A stretch of DNA of 64,000 nt from Paenibacillus lycopersici (GTDB taxonomy: Bacteria > Bacillota > Bacilli > Paenibacillales > Paenibacillaceae), in contig NZ_CP048209.1 of assembly GCF_010119935.1 (NCBI RefSeq), forward strand, positions 265,001 through 329,000, written 5' to 3'. Within the stretch, counting starts at the first letter, position 1. Every line of letters starts with the position of its first letter. The position numbers and the translations under genes are program-made. The notes beneath the pieces are model-generated. The model ran no database searches, was not told the origin of the DNA, and worked only from the letters and a program-made list of their open reading frames with translations. Positions 37,627 to 45,264 of this stretch are shown here, piece by piece.

Positions 37627-38997
37627 ATGTCGAAAAACCCTTCCCAAGCCGGTGGCCGGACGTATAGAATCCTGTTTCCCCCGATTGCGGCGATGCTGCT
37701 CTTATCCGCATGCAGCGGCGGCAATCTGACGGCCCGGAATGACGATCCCGTCACGATACGCATTCAATTACCGATTATCCAGAAGGATCCGACCAGCATT
37801 ACGTATGAGAACGCGGCACGACACTTTCACGAACTGAACCCCAACATGACCATCGAGTTGGCATACGCGTCGTTGAAGCCCGGCTCGGAATCTGTCGATC
37901 TGGATCCGACCAAGCTGCTGAAAAGCGACCATCCGCCGGACATCATGCCGCTGCCCCAGTTCAGGCTTGCATCCGTGGCGAATCAAGGATTGTTGAAAGA
38001 TTTGCGGCAACTGCAGTCTGCCGATTCGTCAGTCAAAATCGATATCCCGCAGGGATTGCTGGATACGACGACGGTGAATGGAGAGCTGCTTTTGCTTCCT
38101 TACGCGGCGTTCCCGGTGGTGGTGTATTACAATAAGCAACTGTTCGACAATGCGCAAATTCCTTATCCGACAGGGGAGTGGACCTGGGAACAGTTCAAAG
38201 AAACGTCGAAGAAGCTTAAGGCTCCGTTCGGCTCTATCTTGCCGTACGACATATGGACGCTCGACGAGTTGATCGGAAGCTTGGGAACGGGGTTGCTGTC
38301 CAAGGACGGAACGACCGCGGTCGGTTATCTCGACAGCCCGGCGGCCGCTAGCGCCGTTCAGTGGCTGAATGCTTACTACAAGGACGATCCGAACAAGCGG
38401 GGTCCGCAGACGGCCGTCGATGCCTTCGAGCAATTCGGAAGTTATGGCACGGGAATGACCGTTAACGGTGCGGGGGTACAGTATCGGGGGTTCCAAGGAG
38501 ACAGCCAGTCGCTGCTCGGCGTTGCGCCGCTGCCGTACTTCGAAAACGGGAAGCGGGTGAATCCGCTCGATGTATTGGGATATGGCATCTCCGCCAAAAG
38601 CGAACACCCGGCGGAAGCGTGGAAGTTCATGGCCTACTTGCTGCTGACGGACAATGCGGATTCGAAGGAACTAGCCAAGGGGTTTTACCCGACGAGCAAG
38701 ACGATTGAACAAGCCGGCAATCGTGGAGAACATGCGATGGAACAAGTATTCATGGGGGAAATGGACTACGCGGCAATTACGTCTCTCAGCAACAGTCCAT
38801 ATATTTATAAAGCGTGGGATGCGCCGTTGGAACAGCGGTTCGACGCGCTTCTTGACGCCAAAGACGAGGACATTCCCGACAAGCTGCACGAGATCGCCCA
38901 GCAATTGGATCAGGCGCTAGCGCGCGAGAAAGCCGCAAGCGAGCGCCTGGAGCAGGAGGCGTCAGCGGGCCTCACCCTTGATATTGACGGCACTTGA
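37627..38997 (+). CDS. Extracellular solute-binding lipoprotein, family 1 (carbohydrate type)
   Basis: The 456-aa protein has a signal sequence with lipobox LSAC (Cys29). The mature part has the family 1 pattern: an N-terminal strand VTIRIQLPII, YYNKQLFDNAQIPYPTGEWTWEQFKE, ISAKSEHPAEAWKFMAYLL and FYPTSKTIEQ, as in sugar-binding proteins of MalE/UgpB type. No permease genes follow, so it is an orphan. It lies 129 bp after a two-component system and shares its promoter pattern. It could be a sensory co-receptor or scavenger rather than a transport component. The C-terminal 60 residues are a charged helix. Confidence 0.88.
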   Translation: MSKNPSQAGGRTYRILFPPIAAMLLLSACSGGNLTARNDDPVTIRIQLPIIQKDPTSITYENAARHFHELNPNMTIELAYASLKPGSESVDLDPTKLLKSDHPPDIMPLPQFRLASVANQGLLKDLRQLQSADSSVKIDIPQGLLDTTTVNGELLLLPYAAFPVVVYYNKQLFDNAQIPYPTGEWTWEQFKETSKKLKAPFGSILPYDIWTLDELIGSLGTGLLSKDGTTAVGYLDSPAAASAVQWLNAYYKDDPNKRGPQTAVDAFEQFGSYGTGMTVNGAGVQYRGFQGDSQSLLGVAPLPYFENGKRVNPLDVLGYGISAKSEHPAEAWKFMAYLLLTDNADSKELAKGFYPTSKTIEQAGNRGEHAMEQVFMGEMDYAAITSLSNSPYIYKAWDAPLEQRFDALLDAKDEDIPDKLHEIAQQLDQALAREKAASERLEQEASAGLTLDIDGT

Positions 38998-39011
38998 GAA
39001 CCTTTACCTTG

Positions 39012-39482
39012 TCATTGATAATGATAGATCAAGTAGGCATCCATCAGCAGTGTGATCCACCAGTCCGATACTAGCGCAATCGTCTCGTTCGCGCTAACCG
39101 GGCGCTTGACGATATGCAAGAGCGCGGCAAGTGCAAAGTATAAGCCACCAATAAGGGCTACCGCCATTCGCCAGTCTGGGTGCCATAGCGAGAGGACGCC
39201 GCCGAGCCCTATGCAGAGATTGGCAAAGCCGAGTTCGCGGACAATCGGATGAGCCTCCGCATTCTTGATATGGAAGATAGCTTCGGCGGTAAAGGACGGG
39301 TTCAGCGCTTGCCGCAATCCGGCCGTAAATAACCGGACGCCGACAGCCCAGAACAAGAACCATTTGCCGATCAGCGACATATCGAAAGCGACGGATTCAC
39401 GGCCCGCCAACTCGATACCTATGGAGGCGACAGGTAGGATGAGCATGAATGCAAGCACGACATATAAGTAGAAATATTTCAT
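39012..39482 (-). CDS. Small integral membrane protein (156 aa), unknown function
   Basis: Four hydrophobic segments are visible (about residues 3-21, 40-60, 84-102 and 106-124). AAAGGGGGATTTTACCG precedes the ATG. The segment ALNPSFTAEAIFHIKNAEAHPIVRELGFAN between TM2 and TM3 is the most distinctive and suggests a conserved family related to uncharacterised DUF6790-like proteins, which I give only as a possibility. It is transcribed alone from the minus strand at the edge of the iron-responsive group, without its own Fur box. Confidence 0.72.
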   Translation of the reverse strand: MKYFYLYVVLAFMLILPVASIGIELAGRESVAFDMSLIGKWFLFWAVGVRLFTAGLRQALNPSFTAEAIFHIKNAEAHPIVRELGFANLCIGLGGVLSLWHPDWRMAVALIGGLYFALAALLHIVKRPVSANETIALVSDWWITLLMDAYLIYHYQ

Positions 39483-39582
39483 CGGTAAAATCCCCCTTTC
39501 TTGTTCTATCTTATTGTAAGGGGATTATTGGAAATTGAGAAGATGATGTCAAATGGTATTGCGAGCGTTAGTTCAACAAAGA

Positions 39583-39612
39583 GAGCAGCGGAGACGTTAA
39601 CGTCCGCTGCTC
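39583..39612. terminator. Hairpin downstream of the shortened lipoprotein gene
   Basis: GAGCAGCGGA pairs with TCCGCTGCTC around GACGTTAACG. On the minus strand TCTTTGTT follows. It lies about 65 bp after the minus-strand stop. Confidence 0.7.
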
Positions 39613-39677
39613 CTTTCGTTATGAGCCGAGTCAACGTGAAGATAGGGAGATGGCTAATACCGTATATAACGGAGCGA

Positions 39678-39932
39678 TCAGCGTCCCATGACGCTGACGA
39701 TTTCATCCAGCAGCTTCGGATCGTTCGGTACGTCGACGGTCCGGCCCTTGTAGTCCGTATACGTATGAGTGGAACTGGACGGCTCCGCCGCCGTCCCTTC
39801 GTTTGCCGAAGCAGCGGAGTCGGTTCCCGCAGACGATGCGTTGGTATCCGAGGGCTTATGCGTTTGTCCGCATGCCGATGCCAGCAGGGCCAGCAGCACG
39901 AGTGCAAGCACGAGCGGAATGGATTTGTTCAT
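39678..39932 (-). CDS. Shortened iron-siderophore-binding lipoprotein (remnant or mini-lipoprotein)
   Basis: The 84-aa product begins like a ferric-siderophore-binding lipoprotein: signal sequence with lipobox ASAC (Cys21), Ser/Ala/Thr-rich linker, and the first strand of the mature fold HTYTDYKGRTVDVPNDP. It then ends after KLLDEIVSVMGR, which looks like the C-terminal helix of such proteins. About 260 residues of the usual binding domain are absent, without a frameshift. It is best explained by an in-frame internal deletion. A good ribosome binding site, promoter and perfect Fur box remain, so it is probably still expressed. It cannot bind a siderophore in the usual way. Confidence 0.75.
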   Translation of the reverse strand: MNKSIPLVLALVLLALLASACGQTHKPSDTNASSAGTDSAASANEGTAAEPSSSTHTYTDYKGRTVDVPNDPKLLDEIVSVMGR

Positions 39933-39966
39933 GATGACGCTCCTGTTCTTGAATCGTTATTAATAA

Positions 39967-40017
39967 TGATAATCATTATCAATTAATGATTATAGGGGAT
40001 ACGGCTTCGCTCGGCAA
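39967..40017 (-). promoter_or_regulatory. Promoter and perfect Fur box of the shortened lipoprotein gene
   Basis: On the minus strand TTGCCG (40012-40017), 17 bp, TATAAT (39989-39994), then the perfect 7-1-7 Fur core TGATAATGATTATCA at 39967-39981 over the transcription start. Confidence 0.88.
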
Positions 40018-40076
40018 GCAGAAAATGACATTATGCTGCGGCGCTGGTAAATTAATTTTCACTGCATGTGTAGTAA

Positions 40077-40106
40077 TTGACAATGATAATCATTATCAAT
40101 TATACT
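40077..40106 (+). promoter_or_regulatory. Promoter and perfect Fur box of the flavodoxin operon
   Basis: TTGACA (40077-40082), 18 bp, TATACT (40101-40106). The perfect 7-1-7 core TGATAATCATTATCA (40084-40098) lies wholly inside the spacer. Tight iron repression and strong derepressed transcription are expected. Confidence 0.92.
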
Positions 40107-40191
40107 GTGAGTGCAATCGAGACAGCAGGTCTAATCAACAAGAGCCCGAACCATCGTCTTTTCACGCGATTAGGAGAGGAGCGTTATCAAC

Positions 40192-40662
40192 GTGGCGAAA
40201 ATCGTTATGATTTACGCAAGCATGACGGGAAACACCGAAGAAATGGCAGAGGCCGTTGCGCAAGGGATACGTTCGGCCGGCGGCGAGCTGGACGTCAAAA
40301 TGGTAATGGATGCTCAAGTCTCCGATCTGCTCGGCTGCGACGGCATCGTGCTTGGCGCTTATACCTGGGGAGACGGAGAGCTGCCGGATGAATTCCTCGA
40401 TTTCTATGCGGACATGAACGGGGTGGATCTGTCCGGCACGAAATCTGCAGTATTCGGTTCCTGCGATTCAAACTACTTGGAGTACGGCGTCGCCGTCGAT
40501 ATTCTGATTCGCAAATTGTCCGAGCGGGGATCCGATGTCGTTCTGGAGGGGCTGAAAGTGGAATTATCGCCGAACGCGGAAGAGAAAACCGTCTGCAGAA
40601 GCTTCGGCGAACAGTTGGTGCAGGCTATTGCGAAGGAGAGTTCAAATGGGACTGCTGTATAG
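40192..40662 (+). CDS. Flavodoxin, iron-limitation type
   Basis: The 156-aa protein starts with GTG behind AGGAGAGGAG. The FMN phosphate-binding loop SMTGNTEE is at residues 10-17, and the isoalloxazine-contacting segments are AYTWGDGELP and SCDSNYLEYG. Flavodoxins replace ferredoxin as one-electron carriers when iron is scarce. The perfect Fur box in the promoter fits, as with ykuNOP in Bacillus subtilis. A 59-aa gene overlaps its end. Confidence 0.96.
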   Translation: MAKIVMIYASMTGNTEEMAEAVAQGIRSAGGELDVKMVMDAQVSDLLGCDGIVLGAYTWGDGELPDEFLDFYADMNGVDLSGTKSAVFGSCDSNYLEYGVAVDILIRKLSERGSDVVLEGLKVELSPNAEEKTVCRSFGEQLVQAIAKESSNGTAV

Positions 40663-40825
40663 CATTTATCAATCATTGAATGAAAATAACGACCGGCTGG
40701 CGGAGGAGGATCCCTCCATGACAGCCTCGCTGCAGGAGCCGCATATTTCCTTGATTTCGCTATTAATCAACCCGATTCGAGACGAGCGTACGGAGAGATT
40801 AGCGAACAAACCTTTCTCCAAATAA
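40646..40825 (+). CDS. Small protein of 59 aa coupled to flavodoxin
   Basis: ATG 40646 lies inside the last codons of the flavodoxin gene in another frame, 7 bp after AAGGAG, so it is a strongly signalled, translationally coupled start. The product begins MGLLYSIYQSLNENNDRLAEED and contains a central hydrophobic patch ISLISLLINPI and a basic C-terminus. I recognise no family. Being under the same Fur-controlled promoter, it probably functions during iron limitation. Confidence 0.7.
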   Translation: MGLLYSIYQSLNENNDRLAEEDPSMTASLQEPHISLISLLINPIRDERTERLANKPFSK

Positions 40826-40851
40826 TCTTTCCCGTCCTGTTCATTCATCGC

Positions 40852-40882
40852 TTGACTTGGTGTTCGCACCAAGTTGTAACAT
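40852..40882 (+). promoter_or_regulatory. MerR-type promoter with operator palindrome
   Basis: TTGACT (40852-40857) and TAACAT (40877-40882) are separated by 19 bp, two more than optimal. A perfect palindrome ACTTGGTG-TTCG-CACCAAGT (40855-40874) fills the spacer. This is the hallmark of MerR-activated promoters. The MerR-type gene at 41716 is in the same operon. Confidence 0.88.
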
Positions 40883-40956
40883 GAGCCTTGCGATGAACAA
40901 GAGCGTATTGATACCCGTCATTGCGCTCCACAATGGGGAAGGATAGGTGAGAGTGA

Positions 40957-41685
40957 ATGCCTGTACACGCGAGTAAGGTAGCCTTGATTACTGGAGGCAA
41001 CAGAGGGCTTGGCTACGAAACGGCCCGTCAATTGGGAGGTCTGGGCTATACCGTTCTGATTGGAGCGAGAAGCAAGGAGAAGGGGACGCAAGCGGCAGCG
41101 GCGCTGCAGGCGCTGAATATGGATGCGCATTTTATCGAGCTGGACGTCACCGTTCAGGCAACCATCGATGCAGCCGCCCGGACAATCGCAACGAACTATG
41201 GCAAACTGGACGTGCTGATTAACAACGCGGGCATTGGCGACCGGCATCCATTCGCGGACTTAAGCTTGGCTGATCTGCAGCAATCCTTCGCTGCGAACTT
41301 TTTTGGCGCATTTGCCGTCAGCCAGGCGATGCTTCCTCTCCTCGAAAGTTCGGATGCCCCGCGAATTGTCAATCTCTCCAGCTCCATCGGTTCGATCGCG
41401 CTGCATAGCGACCCGGACAGCGGCGTCTACCCGCTCAAGGCACTGGCTTATAGCAGCTCCAAAGCCGCGCTGAATCAGCTCACCACCCATCTTGCTTTTA
41501 CGTTGAAGCATACGCCTGCTAAAGTGAATTCCGTTTGCCCTGGCTTCGTCGCGACCGATTTCAATAATGGTTACGGCGATCTGACGCCGGAACAAGGTTC
41601 CCGGATCATTGTCCGCTATGCTACACTTGCGGAGGACGGATCGACAGGCGGCTTCTTCAACGAGCAAGGCGCTATCCCTTGGTGA
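40957..41685 (+). CDS. Short-chain dehydrogenase/reductase
   Basis: The 242-aa protein is a classical SDR with the NADP(H)-binding motif TGGNRGLG, NNAG at about 89-92, and a catalytic Ser in NLSSSIG and Tyr/Lys in YSSSKAA. It is similar to carbonyl reductase-like SDRs that reduce aldehydes or quinones. The MerR-controlled promoter and adjacent MerR-type gene suggest induction by a reactive carbonyl or electrophile. Gap to the regulator gene is 30 bp. Confidence 0.92.
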   Translation: MPVHASKVALITGGNRGLGYETARQLGGLGYTVLIGARSKEKGTQAAAALQALNMDAHFIELDVTVQATIDAAARTIATNYGKLDVLINNAGIGDRHPFADLSLADLQQSFAANFFGAFAVSQAMLPLLESSDAPRIVNLSSSIGSIALHSDPDSGVYPLKALAYSSSKAALNQLTTHLAFTLKHTPAKVNSVCPGFVATDFNNGYGDLTPEQGSRIIVRYATLAEDGSTGGFFNEQGAIPW

Positions 41686-41715
41686 GGTTATTTCGTTTGG
41701 GTAGGGTGGTAATGA

Positions 41716-42093
41716 ATGAGCGGTGACGCCACGTTTTCAATTAAGGAAACGGCCAGAATGACCGGATTGACCGAGGATGCTCTCCGCTATTACGAGAAGA
41801 TCGGACTGCTTCCACGGGCGAAGAGGCGGGAGAACGGCCGGCGAATGTATCGCGAGGAAGACCTGCAATTGATGGAGCTCATCATTTGCTTGAAGAAGAT
41901 GGGGGTTCCGCTCAAGGATATCAAAGCGTTTGCTTCGCTCTCTTACGCGGAAGATATCGTGTCCACGCCCGAAGTATACGAGAAAGTGCTGGCGTACAGG
42001 ACAAAGCTCCAAAGTCAGATAGATCAGCTGCAGAAAGTGTTGAACGTGCTCGATTACAAAATCGCGAATAAGCAGAGCCTTCTCAAGCATTAG
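41716..42093 (+). CDS. MerR family transcriptional regulator
   Basis: The 125-aa protein has an N-terminal winged helix (FSIKETARMTGLTEDALRYYEKIGLLP) with the second part GRRMYREEDLQLMELI, and a C-terminal dimerisation coiled coil (about 82-118). There are no cysteines, so it is not of the metal-binding or SoxR type. It resembles AdhR-like regulators of aldehyde stress. It is in one operon with the SDR gene whose promoter contains a perfect MerR operator, so it is probably autoregulated. Confidence 0.9.
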   Translation: MSGDATFSIKETARMTGLTEDALRYYEKIGLLPRAKRRENGRRMYREEDLQLMELIICLKKMGVPLKDIKAFASLSYAEDIVSTPEVYEKVLAYRTKLQSQIDQLQKVLNVLDYKIANKQSLLKH

Positions 42094-42188
42094 TACCATG
42101 AACGTGCAGCCTCAGCCACCTACAATGCGTAGGGTGCTGCCTCGCTTCACTTGGCCTTTCGCCGGCGTCATGCCGCGTCCCTTGCAAA

Positions 42189-42231
42189 AAGAGCCTTGAA
42201 CCCGCCTTACGGCGGATTCAAGGCTCTTGCG
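42189..42231. terminator. Bidirectional terminator between MerR and ABC transporter genes
   Basis: AAGAGCCTTGAA pairs with TTCAAGGCTCTT; an inner CCGCC/GGCGG stem strengthens it. It lies between convergent genes. Confidence 0.88.
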
Positions 42232-42280
42232 ATTACTGCCAGCCTGTCATTCATCCCCGGCCGGCAGCCTCGTGCCCTTG

Positions 42281-44002
42281 CTATTCAACACCTTCATACT
42301 GCGCCTGATGCAGCCGGCTGTACACGCCTCCCGCCGCAATCAGCTCGCGGTGCATGCCTTCTTCGGCAATGCCCTGCTCGTTCACGACCACGATCCGGTC
42401 GGCCTTCTTGATCGTCGCCAGCCGGTGGGCGATAATCAGCGTCGTACGGCCTTGGGACAGCTCCGCGAGCGACTGCTGAATCGCCTGCTCGGTCTCCGTA
42501 TCGAGCGCGGACGTGGCTTCGTCCAGGATGAGAATCGGCGGGTTCTTCAGGAACATCCGCGCGATCGCCATGCGCTGCTTCTGTCCGCCGGAGAGCTTCA
42601 CGCCGCGTTCGCCGACGACCGTATCCATGCCTTCCGGCTGCGAGCGGATGAAGTCGTCCAGCCTGGCGCGCCGCGCCGCTTCCCAGATCGCCGTCTCGTC
42701 GGCGTCCAAGTCCCCATAGGCGATATTCTCGCGAATCGTGCCCGCGAACAGGAACACATCCTGCTGCACGATGCCGATCTGCCTGCGCAGCGACTCCAGC
42801 TTCATCCGCCGGATGTCGATGCCATCGATCAAGATGGCGCCATCCTGCACGTCATAGAAGCGCGGCAGCATGCTGCACAGCGTTGTTTTCCCCGCGCCGG
42901 ACGGTCCCACGAACGCGATGGTCTCGCCTGCGCGAATCGACAGGTTAATCCCGTTCAGCACCTTGGCTTCGTTCTCGTAGCCGAAGGAGACGTCCTCGTA
43001 GCGGATGTCCCCGCGCAGCCGTCCGATCTCGATCGCATCCGGCTGGTCGGCGATGTCCGGCTCGGTCTCCAACAGATCCAGGTAGCTCTTGAACCCGGCC
43101 ATTCCCTTCGGATAGCTTTCGATGACGGCGTTGATCTTGTTGATCGGACTGAGGAAGACGTTCGACAGCAGCAGGAAGCCGACGAAATCGCCGCTTGTCA
43201 TCTCGCCCTGAATGACCAGCCAAGTCCCGCAAATAAGCACGAACAGGATGACGAAGCGCATCAGCAGGTAGCTGGTCGAGATGTTTTTGGCCTGGATTTT
43301 GTACGATTCGAATTTGGTCTGCCGGTAAGCCTCGTTGTTAACCTCGAACTTCGCGTTCTCGTACCGTTCGTTCGTGAACGCCTGCACGACGCGAATGCCG
43401 CCGATGCTGTCTTCTACGCGCGCGTTGAATTCGCCGATGTCCTTGAACATTCGCTGGAAGGAGCGGATCATCTTCTTGTTGAAGTACAGCGACAAGTAGA
43501 TCAGCCCGGGAATGACAATAACCGACAGCACGGCCAGCTTCCAGTTGATTGCAAGCATGAGCGAGAACGCCCCGACCAGCGTCATGACGGCAATGAACAG
43601 ATCCTCGGGACCGTGATGCGCCATCTCCCCGATATCCATCAGATTGTTCGTCATGCGCGCCATGAGATGCCCGGTTTTGTTATTGTCGAAGAAACGGAAC
43701 GACAGCTTCTGCACATGGTTGAACAGCTTGCGCCGCATGTCCGTCTCGATGTTGATGCCAAGCTGATGGCCCCAGTAGGTGACGATATATTGGAGTACGC
43801 TGTTGAAGCCGTACATGGCCAGCAAGCCGATGCACGCCCAGAAGATGAATGACCAGTCCCCGCCGGGAAGCAGGTCGTCCACGAATTTGTTCACGACCAG
43901 CGGAAGCCCGAGCTCCAGCAGCCCGGAGAACACGGCGCAGCAGAAATCCACCAGGAACAGCGTTCGATAGGGTCTATAATAAGCGAAAAACTTGCGTACC
44001 AT
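42281..44002 (-). CDS. ABC transporter, fused permease and ATPase (exporter type)
   Basis: The 573-aa protein has six TM helices (about residues 1-310) and a C-terminal ATPase with Walker A GPSGAGKTT, signature LSGGQ, Walker B ILILDEAT and the H-loop IAHRLAT. It should work as a homodimer. It resembles Bacillus subtilis YwjA, which belongs to the Fur regulon as I recall. It lies 74 bp after a Fur-controlled siderophore-binding lipoprotein gene on the same strand. A role in siderophore export, or in import of the IrtAB/YbtPQ kind, is plausible. The start follows AAGGAGAATGACCGC. Confidence 0.9.
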   Translation of the reverse strand: MVRKFFAYYRPYRTLFLVDFCCAVFSGLLELGLPLVVNKFVDDLLPGGDWSFIFWACIGLLAMYGFNSVLQYIVTYWGHQLGINIETDMRRKLFNHVQKLSFRFFDNNKTGHLMARMTNNLMDIGEMAHHGPEDLFIAVMTLVGAFSLMLAINWKLAVLSVIVIPGLIYLSLYFNKKMIRSFQRMFKDIGEFNARVEDSIGGIRVVQAFTNERYENAKFEVNNEAYRQTKFESYKIQAKNISTSYLLMRFVILFVLICGTWLVIQGEMTSGDFVGFLLLSNVFLSPINKINAVIESYPKGMAGFKSYLDLLETEPDIADQPDAIEIGRLRGDIRYEDVSFGYENEAKVLNGINLSIRAGETIAFVGPSGAGKTTLCSMLPRFYDVQDGAILIDGIDIRRMKLESLRRQIGIVQQDVFLFAGTIRENIAYGDLDADETAIWEAARRARLDDFIRSQPEGMDTVVGERGVKLSGGQKQRMAIARMFLKNPPILILDEATSALDTETEQAIQQSLAELSQGRTTLIIAHRLATIKKADRIVVVNEQGIAEEGMHRELIAAGGVYSRLHQAQYEGVE

Positions 44003-44026
44003 GCGGTCATTCTCCTTCCTGCCGTC

Positions 44027-44065
44027 GAGAGGCCCCGCCCCTTCGCGGGTACGGGGCCTCTCGGT
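44027..44065 (-). promoter_or_regulatory. Intercistronic hairpin
   Basis: CGAGAGGCCCCG and CGGGGCCTCTCG form a 12-bp GC-rich stem between the binding-protein and ABC transporter genes. No T run follows on the minus strand, so it may slow decay or partly attenuate transcription rather than terminate it. Confidence 0.5.
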
Positions 44066-44076
44066 AGGCTATTCGC

Positions 44077-45165
44077 TTATTTCGCGCCGGTCACCGCCGC
44101 TTTGACGTCATCGATGACGTAGCCATTGGCGATAGGGCCGGACGACATCCAGGTTCTGGCCGATACTTTGAACACGTGATTGTTCTTGACGGCAGGCAGC
44201 GCCTTCCATACGCTCAGCTTCTCGACTTCCGTGGAAGCCGCCATTTCCTTCTGGAACTCGTCCTCGGAGCTGATGGAGCCGCCGTAGATGGCGAATACAT
44301 AGTCGGCCGTAATCGAAGGGAGCTTCTCAAGCGACGTATTGATGCCCCAATCGTCCTCCGATTCCTTCTGGAACTCGTCGATGCTCGCATCCGGCTTCAA
44401 GCCCAGATCGTTATAGAGGAGCGGCTCGAAGCTCGGGAAGAACACTTGCAGGTCCTTATCCGACGGACGAAGGAAGACCACGGAGTTGCGGTCGCCGGCT
44501 GCGGCCGCGATCGCGTCCTTCGCTTGCTTGAGCTTGTCGTCGTAAGCCGCAATCGTTTCTTGCGCCTTGTCCGCCAGCCCGAGAACATCGCCGATCGCGA
44601 CGATGTTCGCCTTCCAGTCGGCCGGCGTGTAAGCAATCGTCGGCGCGATTTTGCTCAATTCCTTGTAGCCCGCTTCATCCGTGAAATACCCCTGCAGGAT
44701 GATCAGATCGGGGTGAGCCGCCAGAATCTTCTCCAGGTTCGGTTTCGTGTCCGGGCTGTCGGACAGCGTAACGTTCGTCGCTTTAAGCCGGTCGTACAAG
44801 TAGTAGCCTTCGAAGCCGTACGCATACACGAGCGGAACGCCGAGCGACAGTGCGATGTCTTCGAGACCGATAACGGCAACGCGCTGCGGATGCGCGGGCA
44901 CTTCCGTCTCGCCGTAGTAGTGCTTAACGGTCTTCGTCGCCGCTTCTTCAGCCGGCGGGGGCCCGCTTGAGCCGGCGTTCGCGGGCGCAGGCGTGGATTC
45001 GCCGGCGTTCGCTCCGCCCGCATTGCTGTTGCTGTTGTTATTTCCGCATGCGCTGGCGAGCAGCGCGACCAGCACGACGACGATCAGTGCCGCAATGCCG
45101 CGCAGCGGCATACGGGTGTTAACGCCGCTTCGGCGCGTGCCAGCGGCTCTCTCTGTTTGAAACAA
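44077..45165 (-). CDS. Iron-siderophore ABC transporter substrate-binding lipoprotein
   Basis: The 362-aa protein starts with TTG behind GGAGGGATC. The signal sequence is long and basic at the start, with a lipobox ASAC (Cys40). An Asn/Gly/Ala/Pro-rich linker precedes a FepB/FeuA-like fold (KHYYGETEVPAHPQRVAVI, LEKILAAHPDLIIL, LSKIAPTIAYT). It delivers a ferric siderophore to a transporter. No FecCD-type permease is adjacent; the ABC gene downstream is exporter-type. A one-mismatch Fur box lies upstream. Confidence 0.92.
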   Translation of the reverse strand: MFQTERAAGTRRSGVNTRMPLRGIAALIVVVLVALLASACGNNNSNSNAGGANAGESTPAPANAGSSGPPPAEEAATKTVKHYYGETEVPAHPQRVAVIGLEDIALSLGVPLVYAYGFEGYYLYDRLKATNVTLSDSPDTKPNLEKILAAHPDLIILQGYFTDEAGYKELSKIAPTIAYTPADWKANIVAIGDVLGLADKAQETIAAYDDKLKQAKDAIAAAAGDRNSVVFLRPSDKDLQVFFPSFEPLLYNDLGLKPDASIDEFQKESEDDWGINTSLEKLPSITADYVFAIYGGSISSEDEFQKEMAASTEVEKLSVWKALPAVKNNHVFKVSARTWMSSGPIANGYVIDDVKAAVTGAK

Positions 45166-45187
45166 GGTGATCCCTCCAAATTGATAT

Positions 45188-45215
45188 TGAGAATCATTAT
45201 CACTTAATTAGTATA
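45188..45215 (-). promoter_or_regulatory. Promoter -10 and Fur box of the binding-protein/ABC operon
   Basis: On the minus strand TATACT (45210-45215) is followed by the Fur core TGATAATGATTCTCA (45188-45202, one mismatch). The -35 is poor, which may indicate activation by the AraC-type regulator encoded upstream. Confidence 0.82.
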
Positions 45216-45264
45216 AGAAGCTTTCGCCTCCATTGGAATACGATATGATGCCGTGTTTGCCGAT

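Noticed and set aside
39010..39035. Fur box (TTGATAATGATAGATCA) at the end of the membrane protein gene
   Set aside because: Only half of the palindrome is present and it lies in the last codons and stop of a minus-strand gene, not in a promoter.
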